In this document: positions 7,191 to 11,178 of the stretch, piece after piece
Numbering within the stretch: position 1 is the stretch's first letter
How the letters are laid out: the number at the start of each line of letters is the position of its first letter
Assembly (NCBI GenBank): GCA_029857995.1
Contig: JAOUFZ010000033.1
Location: forward strand, 1 to 11,178
Reading direction: 5' to 3'
Origin: Dehalococcoidia bacterium
GTDB lineage: Bacteria > Chloroflexota > Dehalococcoidia > GIF9 > AB-539-J10
Length of the DNA: 11,178 nucleotides
Position numbers and translations under genes: made by a program
Notes under the pieces: model-generated
What the model saw: only the letters and a program-made list of their open reading frames with translations
Told to the model about the DNA's origin: nothing
Databases searched by the model: none

Positions 7191-7397
7191 CTAGTGCTCT
7201 TGGATAATTATCTCAAAAGGGCAACTGATGGCCCCGGTGGGACAAACGGCTTCGCAGTCTGTACACCAGTCGCACTCCACTGTTTCAATAATGATAACGA
7301 TTTTGTTAACTATCGTCAGAGCATTTAAGTGGCACACGCCAACGCACAGGCCGCACCCGTCGCACTTTCTGATGTCTGTAATCGGCATTTCAGCCAT
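7191..7397 (-). CDS. 2[4Fe-4S] ferredoxin
   Basis: A 68-residue bacterial-type ferredoxin of normal length. Cluster-binding cysteines are C12, C15, C18 and C22 (CDGCGLCVGVC) and C42, C45, C48 and C52 (CDWCTDCEAVCP), giving two low-potential [4Fe-4S] clusters. The usual proline after the fourth Cys is His in the first motif and kept in the second. An additional Cys59 lies in AISCPFEI. It would carry electrons in the cytosol; the partner is not identifiable. ATG at 7397 has GGAG 10 bases upstream. It lies 63 bases after the Crp-type gene on the same strand. A near-consensus CRP-type site and a plausible promoter are in that gap, so it is probably activated by its neighbour. Confidence 0.92.
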   Translation of the reverse strand: MAEMPITDIRKCDGCGLCVGVCHLNALTIVNKIVIIIETVECDWCTDCEAVCPTGAISCPFEIIIQEH

Positions 7398-7420
7398 GTT
7401 TTTCAGTCTCCATGTTGATT

Positions 7421-7449
7421 ATTCTAGAAGTAAAGGTGCCACCTGTCTG
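7421..7449 (-). promoter_or_regulatory. Predicted promoter of the ferredoxin gene
   Basis: On the minus strand a -35-like CAGACA (7444-7449; 4/6 match to TTGACA) is separated by exactly 17 bases from TAGAAT (7421-7426; 5/6 match to TATAAT). The predicted start of transcription is near 7414, giving a 17-base leader that contains the Shine-Dalgarno. The weak -35 is what is expected of an activator-dependent promoter. Confidence 0.45.
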
Positions 7450-7463
7450 TGATTTTTGTCTCA
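7448..7463. promoter_or_regulatory. CRP/FNR-type operator at class II position upstream of ferredoxin
   Basis: TGTGA-N6-TCTCA on the + strand matches the CRP consensus TGTGA-N6-TCACA at 9 of 10 defined bases. It overlaps the stop codon of the Crp-type gene. Its centre (7455.5) lies 41.5 bases upstream of the transcription start predicted from the downstream TAGAAT, which is the standard class II activator spacing. The adjacent regulator keeps the RE--GR residues that read this half-site in E. coli CRP. Confidence 0.45.
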
Positions 7464-8132
7464 AGAAGACACCTCCATTATCTTCCTTAGAGCTTCTTTA
7501 TCCCTAATTATTATGCGGTGGCGGTCCAGCTTGATCGCCCCTTCCTCCTCTAATGCCTTCAACGACCTACCCACCACCTCCCGGGCAGTACCCGCCATAG
7601 CTGCCATTTCTTGCTGTGTAAGCCGTGGCCCACGGCTCATTTCGCCTCCGATGTGTTCAAAGAGTATTCTGGCTACCCTGTTGATGACATGCTTGAAAGA
7701 CAGATCCTCAACCAGCGATACGAGATGACGCACTCGCTTTGCCAGCACCTTGATTACATTCAATGCTATCTGTGGATGGTTCCGGAGGATGACTTCCATG
7801 TCATTCTTCTTTATCCCGTAAAGAAGAACGGGTCCCATAGCCCGGGCACCGGCGGGATTTGGCCCACCATCAAAGATGGAGACATCATTGAAGGACTCGT
7901 CGGGGCGCACGATGTTCAAGATCTGCTCCCTCCCTTCGGTTGATGTCTTGAACACTTTCACCACGCCTGAAGCGACAAAATACAGATTGTCAGCCGATTC
8001 ACCCTCGAGCAAGATCATTTCTGCTCTTTCAGCAGTCTTTTCAAAGACGAGTTCTTTGATTGACTCAAGCTCAGCAAGGCCAAGATCCGAGAAGTATAGA
8101 ATCCTCTTCAAAAACTCCAGTTGAACAGCCAT
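7461..8132 (-). CDS. Crp/FNR-family transcriptional regulator
   Basis: A 223-residue regulator of typical length. An N-terminal cyclic-nucleotide-binding-like beta-barrel (about 12-115) is followed by a long dimerisation helix (about 116-145) and a winged helix-turn-helix (about 150-211, recognition helix TAREVVGRSLKAL at 182-194). There is no cysteine in the protein, so it cannot hold an FNR-type [4Fe-4S] cluster. The cAMP-contacting Glu and Arg-Ser of CRP are not conserved (FNDVS, NPAGARA), so cAMP is an unlikely effector. The recognition helix keeps RE--GR, pointing to a TGTGA-like half-site. ATG 8132 has GAGG 9 bases upstream and a TATAAT about 35 bases upstream. It heads a leftward group with ferredoxin and the sigma factor, and is divergent from the HTH gene. 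Signal not known. Confidence 0.92.
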   Translation of the reverse strand: MAVQLEFLKRILYFSDLGLAELESIKELVFEKTAERAEMILLEGESADNLYFVASGVVKVFKTSTEGREQILNIVRPDESFNDVSIFDGGPNPAGARAMGPVLLYGIKKNDMEVILRNHPQIALNVIKVLAKRVRHLVSLVEDLSFKHVINRVARILFEHIGGEMSRGPRLTQQEMAAMAGTAREVVGRSLKALEEEGAIKLDRHRIIIRDKEALRKIMEVSS

Positions 8133-8167
8133 GCCTCATATCCTCACGAGATAGCGAAATCTGCTTA

Positions 8168-8173
8168 ATTATA
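8168..8173 (-). promoter_or_regulatory. TATAAT -10 of the Crp-type gene
   Basis: A perfect TATAAT on the minus strand sits 35 bases upstream of the ATG at 8132 and predicts a start of transcription near 8161. The -35 region at 17-base spacing (TGATGG) is poor. No CRP-type palindrome is seen here, so autoregulation is not supported. Confidence 0.45.
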
Positions 8174-8353
8174 CACCTGTTTCTCAGACCCCATCACCCG
8201 AATGAATTCTAGGCCCAAGGCCAAACCATTTGTATGATCTAGGCGGGGAGTCACGCATTAGAACTCTGTGCGCGTCACTGTCTGCGCCTTTGCCCACCAT
8301 GCACAACACACTGGGCATATTGATCAGGCCGATTCCAAAGGCACTGACTAAGG

Positions 8354-8362
8354 TGTTACAAT
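8354..8362 (+). promoter_or_regulatory. Extended -10 promoter for a near-leaderless HTH transcript
   Basis: TGTTACAAT is an extended -10 (TGn + TACAAT, 5/6 match). The predicted start of transcription, 7 bases after it, is 8369, next to the TTG (8367) and ATG (8370) start codons. No Shine-Dalgarno stands at the right distance from either codon, which fits leaderless translation. The -35 is weak, as is common with an extended -10. Confidence 0.42.
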
Positions 8363-8369
8363 ATTCTTG

Positions 8370-8708
8370 ATGAGTGGTTATACGCTAAGAGAGGCCGCTC
8401 AGGCTTTAGGGGTCTCCATAGTCACCGTCCGCCGCTATATCAAGTCCGGCAAGCTCAAGGCCAGGCTGGTATCTACCAAATTCGGGGAGTCATACATTAT
8501 AGAAGACCTACCCCTGCCCACGAAGCCCTTACCAGATGATACCCAGCAAGTCCAACCCCTTATCAACCGAATAGAGCAACTATCGCAGGAAGTCGGCTAT
8601 TGGAAAGCTAAAGCGGAATTGCTTGAGCAACGATTATTGCTTCTCGAAGGCCCTAAGCAGACCCCTAAGCAAAGATGGTGGCAAAGGCTGTTCAGGCCTT
8701 GGCACTGA
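8370..8708 (+). CDS. Small HTH (MerR/excisionase-like) protein with coiled coil and Trp-rich tail
   Basis: A 112-residue protein counted from ATG 8370; an in-frame TTG at 8367 would add one Met. Residues 4-48 (YTLREAAQALGVSIVTVRRY and onward) form a HTH_17/MerR-like DNA-binding domain of the excisionase type. Residues about 60-94 are a heptad-rich coiled coil (INRIEQLSQEVGYWKAKAEL), likely for dimerisation. The C-terminus (KQRWWQRLFRPWH) is a short basic, aromatic tail that could be amphipathic. No effector-binding domain is visible. Such proteins occur both as chromosomal regulators and in mobile elements; no integrase is adjacent here. It is transcribed away from the Crp gene and stands alone. 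An 8-bp inverted repeat spans its stop codon. Target unknown. Confidence 0.75.
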   Translation: MSGYTLREAAQALGVSIVTVRRYIKSGKLKARLVSTKFGESYIIEDLPLPTKPLPDDTQQVQPLINRIEQLSQEVGYWKAKAELLEQRLLLLEGPKQTPKQRWWQRLFRPWH

Positions 8709-8721
8709 ATACACAAGGCCT
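8694..8721 (+). terminator. Stem-loop spanning the HTH gene stop codon
   Basis: A perfect 8-bp inverted repeat AGGCCTTG/CAAGGCCT with a 12-base loop that contains the TGA stop. No T-tract follows, so it is at most a non-canonical terminator or 3'-end-stabilising structure. Confidence 0.3.
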
Positions 8722-9199
8722 TATCACCGATGCAGAACGGGAAAGACCAGCGCCCAGTGATTAGGGCATGAGTTCGGATTGTAGGCCACACCTGCACTGA
8801 ATGAGAAAAGGGAACATAATTTGCGGTGGCTCTGGTCGGTAAGCCAATTAGATACGCAAAAGGTTTAATGCCTTTCCCAGGGCCTCTCAAATGCATTCCA
8901 GTGGGAATCTAAGGGGTAGCCTGTCCCCGAAATCAAGTTCACTACAAATCAGGTATTATGCCCAGAGAAGATCGCGACACTTTGGGGAAAAACTACCGAG
9001 GCTAAATTGCGAATAGAAAGGCATTAATGATTACTTCGTTGCGCGGTCAAAGTATGGCAGGTTCAAATCCTGTACGGCCTACCACAGAGGCAACATCATC
9101 ACCTTTCTCCGATACGCTTCGTCAGACGGAAGCTAGTTCTAGAAGATAGCTTACACCCCAAAGAGCTAAATAGCCAGACCAATAGAAACAGGCCGACAA
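8709..9199. other. About 490 bp without a gene, hairpin-rich, ending in a tRNA remnant
   Basis: No credible reading frame with a start signal is present. Between 8827 and 8928 four consecutive short hairpins occur: TGGCT/AGCCA (8827-8846), AAAGG/CCTTT (8859-8875), ATTCC/GGAAT (8895-8908) and GGGG/CCCC (8913-8928). A tRNA 3' end lies at 9057-9084. An AAGCTA/TAGCTT stem with a palindromic TTCTAGAA loop (9130-9152) lies downstream of the QueG-like gene on the other strand and could mark its transcript end, although no T-tract follows. I recognise no known riboswitch or ncRNA. Confidence 0.4.
9057..9084 (+). pseudogene. tRNA 3'-end remnant (T-arm, acceptor strand and CCA)
   Basis: GCAGG-TTCAAAT-CCTGT (9057-9073) is a fully paired T-arm if one G-U pair is allowed. 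It is followed by the seven acceptor-position bases ACGGCCT, a discriminator A (9081) and an encoded CCA (9082-9084). Upstream there is no matching 5' acceptor strand, and no anticodon arm folds at the required distance. It is therefore a 3' fragment and not a tRNA gene. Such fragments are what tRNA-targeting integrases leave behind. The complete source tRNA is not in the window. Confidence 0.5.
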
Positions 9200-9913
9200 T
9201 TAAGCCTTAACCGATTCCTTCTTTCGTTGCTTGTCTAGAAGACCTTCATGATAAGGGCAAATTCTCCGACAGATATTGCACGAAAGAACCCAGCCGCCAC
9301 CATCGGTGTAAGAATTAGAACGCTCTCTGCATAGCCTCTGGTCAATGGTCATCCCATCAAGAGCATGCTGCGGACACGAATCTATACACAACGTGCATCC
9401 AGAGATACAACCTTCATAAGATGCAATCGGATCGGGCTCTAAATCAATAGACACAAGAATAGCCCCAAGCCAGATCATATTCCCGAACCTTTCGTTTATA
9501 AGAAGAGTATTCTTCCCAAGTACTCCTAGCCCAGCGAGGACACCTGCGTGTTTTAGTGATAGAATCCCTCTTCCATGATTCCGGTCTGTATCCCAATACT
9601 CATACGGGTCAGCCGAGGGAATCGGAATTGACACAACGCCTTCCATTTCTAATTCACCTGCTACATGGAAGGAAATCCCGTCCAATTTATCAACCATTTT
9701 GTTTCTTACCAAGGTATAGGGTGCATTGGTTTTGGCTTGAAGGGTGCTTAAAGGAAAACGGGATGCAAAAACAATTACAGATCTACAATCAGGATAGATG
9801 TCACATGGGTGGAAACCTTTCGGAGCATCCACAAATCGAGCCACTGGAGCGACCCCACAGATATCTGCCCCGCATTGAATTATCCTCTTCTTAGCTGTTC
9901 TGGAACCGATCAT
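9200..9913 (-). CDS. QueG-like double [4Fe-4S] cluster protein, short form
   Basis: A 237-residue relative of epoxyqueuosine reductase QueG and of the C-terminal half of reductive dehalogenases. The shared core includes VIVFASRFP (46-54), AGLGVLGKNTLL (127-138) and FGNMIWLGAILV (143-154). Cluster cysteines are C169, C173, C176 and C180 (C-x3-C-x2-C-x3-CP), C195, and C212, C215 and C219 (CNICRRICP), consistent with two [4Fe-4S] clusters. It lacks the C-terminal HEAT-like extension of full-length QueG (usually about 350-380 residues) and has no Tat signal, so it is probably cytosolic. True QueG activity is doubtful. The frame opens at TTG 9937, but ATG 9913 is preferred because a TATGAT -10 overlaps the TTG and AAGGCAAGGAG precedes the ATG. 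It has its own promoter. Confidence 0.78.
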   Translation of the reverse strand: MIGSRTAKKRIIQCGADICGVAPVARFVDAPKGFHPCDIYPDCRSVIVFASRFPLSTLQAKTNAPYTLVRNKMVDKLDGISFHVAGELEMEGVVSIPIPSADPYEYWDTDRNHGRGILSLKHAGVLAGLGVLGKNTLLINERFGNMIWLGAILVSIDLEPDPIASYEGCISGCTLCIDSCPQHALDGMTIDQRLCRERSNSYTDGGGWVLSCNICRRICPYHEGLLDKQRKKESVKA

Positions 9914-9936
9914 GACTCCTTGCCTTGCCGCCAACA

Positions 9937-9945
9937 ATCATACCA
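9937..9945 (-). promoter_or_regulatory. Extended -10 promoter of the QueG-like gene
   Basis: On the minus strand TGGTATGAT is an extended -10 (TGn + TATGAT). The predicted start near 9930 leaves a 17-base leader with AAGGAG before ATG 9913. It decides against the upstream TTG start, which would lie inside the promoter. No good -35 is seen. Confidence 0.4.
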
Positions 9946-10040
9946 CATGCTAAGCTACAGTTGCCTATATTAAACGAATGCCTACATTGTCTGTGGTAGA
10001 ACACCGGCGCTGTCCAAATAATAAACTCATCGTAACTTCG

Positions 10041-11135
10041 CTACCGGGAGCCGTCTGGCCAGGGCTTTTCGCCGAGGGCAATGCGGCACAGGTCAGTGAT
10101 GAATATGTTGGGTAGATTGAACTTCAAGCTGGGTCGCATAAGCACTCTGTGACATAGAGGGCAGGAAGTTATGATGGCATCGGCACCGCAGGCAATGGCA
10201 TCCTCGAAGTTCTTCTTCTGGATGTCAACGGCAAGTTCTCGGTTAACGTAGATAAGGGGAGCGGTGCAGCAGACGGCGTTCAACCGCTCATATTCTCTGT
10301 TGGGCCGTTCCACGCCGACAAGCTCGAAGACCTCATCCAGAAAAGCATCATACTCAGGGATCAATCTGGTAGCGCAGTTGGCGTGGTAGGCAACCTTCTT
10401 GCCCAGTTTGGTGATGTTTTTTTTGTGAGCCCTCAGATAGTTGCGCAGGTATTCGAAGAGGTGCATGTACTTGAAGGGAACTTCGAAACCATACTCCTTG
10501 GCCTTTACATGCGCGAGGATAAAGCCTTCATTATGAATGTACACGATGTCTTTGCCCAGGCTTGCCAGCTTATCAAGGACTCGCTGACCATATTTTTCGA
10601 CTAAGCTCTCTCCACCCATATGCACGTAGCCTACAAGAGATGCATACTCCCCACCTCTCACTATGGTCATACCCTTGAATAGCTGGCTGTCAAATGTGCC
10701 CTCGGGGAAGTAGTCAAACCGGAACGCGTCGAGTGACAGCGCTGGCTTACCAGGGTCGCCCGGTATCAGCTGGTAGTCAAACCGAAACGCATCGAATGAC
10801 AGAGCAGGCTTATCAGGAGTGCCCTGTATCAACTGCCTGTGGTCTTCTCGCCTTTCGAATGCCCGGACTAATTCCTCGCATAGCGGTTTGTCGACTACTA
10901 CTATGGGAGAGGTGCCTATTTTCTCCTGCATCTTGAAGATAAGGTTAGAAGGGTCAGCTCCGGTAGGACAGTGACTACTACAGGCGATGCAGGTAGTGCA
11001 CTTGCTCAATATTTCGGCGTCTTTGCCCTCCATGAGCAGCGTAATCTCAGCAATCGCCTTATCCCTATCATAACCGGCATACCTGCAATTCACGAGGCAG
11101 TCGCCGCACAGGTTACATTTTGAAGCATCCCACAT
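10041..11135 (-). CDS. HdrD/GlpC-like (Fe-S)-binding protein with CCG-type domain
   Basis: A 364-residue iron-sulfur protein. The N-terminal ferredoxin-like domain has C7, C10, C13 and C17 and C46, C49, C52 and C56 (CTTCIACSSHCP) for two [4Fe-4S] clusters. A linker (about 80-160) contains a 21-residue tandem duplication (101-121 and 122-142). The C-terminal domain has C254, then C289-C290, then C325 and C328 (CPLC), matching the spacing of the CCG domain of HdrB/HdrD/GlpC (C-x31-38-CCG-x33-34-CxxC). Here the motif reads CCT instead of CCG, and only one such domain is present. Related proteins pass electrons to or from disulfides, quinones or flavoprotein partners; the partner probably lies upstream, outside the window. 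ATG 11135 has AAAAGGAGG with ideal spacing. The QueG-like gene starts 127 bases downstream. Confidence 0.85.
   Translation of the reverse strand: MWDASKCNLCGDCLVNCRYAGYDRDKAIAEITLLMEGKDAEILSKCTTCIACSSHCPTGADPSNLIFKMQEKIGTSPIVVVDKPLCEELVRAFERREDHRQLIQGTPDKPALSFDAFRFDYQLIPGDPGKPALSLDAFRFDYFPEGTFDSQLFKGMTIVRGGEYASLVGYVHMGGESLVEKYGQRVLDKLASLGKDIVYIHNEGFILAHVKAKEYGFEVPFKYMHLFEYLRNYLRAHKKNITKLGKKVAYHANCATRLIPEYDAFLDEVFELVGVERPNREYERLNAVCCTAPLIYVNRELAVDIQKKNFEDAIACGADAIITSCPLCHRVLMRPSLKFNLPNIFITDLCRIALGEKPWPDGSR
10710..10835 (-). repeat. 63-bp in-frame tandem duplication inside the HdrD-like gene
   Basis: Two adjacent 63-base units, 10710-10772 and 10773-10835, agree at 52 of 63 positions by direct comparison. 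They encode 21-residue units agreeing at 17 of 21 positions (shared cores KPALS and DAFRFDY). The unit length is a multiple of three, so the frame is kept. Divergence shows the duplication is not recent. Confidence 0.9.
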
Positions 11136-11178
11136 TTTTGCCCTCCTTTTGACGATAGTTAGCTGGCCTAGAATGTTA

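Noticed and set aside
8597..8896. 99-codon minus-strand frame over the HTH gene 3' end
   Set aside because: Shadow of the HTH gene and the hairpin region, with no family resemblance or start signal.
8709..9056. Riboswitch (cobalamin, c-di-GMP, SAM, TPP)
   Set aside because: None of the conserved core sequences of these classes could be found, and no gene follows on the + strand.
9010..9084. A complete tRNA ending in CCA at 9084
   Set aside because: No 5' acceptor strand complementary to ACGGCCT and no anticodon stem-loop at the required distance.
9914..9937. TTG 9937 as start of the QueG-like protein
   Set aside because: The codon overlaps a predicted extended -10 and lacks a ribosome-binding site; ATG 9913 fits better.
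1..11178. CRISPR array, IS element or integrase
   Set aside because: No regularly spaced repeats, no transposase or integrase reading frame and no paired terminal inverted repeats were seen.

Overview
The window carries four linked functional blocks on roughly 50% GC DNA. Gene content (acetoacetate/short-chain acyl-CoA metabolism, a Zn-ribbon/OB-fold (DUF35) thiolase partner, many Fe-S proteins, a cysteine-free Crp-type regulator, a QueG/RdhA-like Fe-S protein and an HdrD-like protein) suggests an anaerobic bacterium. A Chloroflexota lineage related to Dehalococcoidia is my best guess, with Desulfobacterota as the alternative. No rRNA or phylogenetic marker here settles it.

Region 1 (1-5353, + strand) is a carbon-metabolism run. 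It contains the C-terminal part of a thiolase (5' end outside the window), a DUF35 partner protein, an acetoacetyl-CoA synthetase, an acyl-CoA dehydrogenase and an XRE-cupin regulator. Together they would activate acetoacetate to acetoacetyl-CoA and cleave it thiolytically to acetyl-CoA, or run the reverse condensation, with a flavin dehydrogenase acting on a short or branched acyl-CoA. The last gene probably controls the set.

Region 2 (5354-5580) is non-coding and contains a decayed tRNA-Glu-like 3' half, a T-run and a small hairpin.

Region 3 (5581-8132, - strand) reads Crp/FNR regulator, then 2[4Fe-4S] ferredoxin, then a sigma-70 family factor. A near-consensus CRP-type operator lies upstream of the ferredoxin, at exactly the class II activator position relative to a plausible promoter. 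The sigma factor has a strongly altered region 2.3/2.4, including loss of one of the paired tryptophans used in -10 melting.

Region 4 (8133-9199) holds a divergent small HTH/coiled-coil protein with an extended -10 placed so that the mRNA would be nearly leaderless. It is followed by about 490 bp of non-coding DNA that ends in a second tRNA 3'-end remnant (T-arm, acceptor, CCA). The two tRNA remnants point the same way and bracket the Crp/ferredoxin/sigma/HTH block, which suggests (but does not prove) past integration events. No integrase or transposase is in the window.

Region 5 (9200-11135, - strand) has a short QueG-like double-cluster Fe-S protein and an HdrD/GlpC-like Fe-S protein. The latter carries a diverged in-frame 63-bp tandem duplication. 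I see no CRISPR array, IS element, rRNA or complete tRNA. The most second-look-worthy items are the unusual sigma factor, the Crp-ferredoxin regulatory pair, the tRNA-remnant brackets and the internal duplication.
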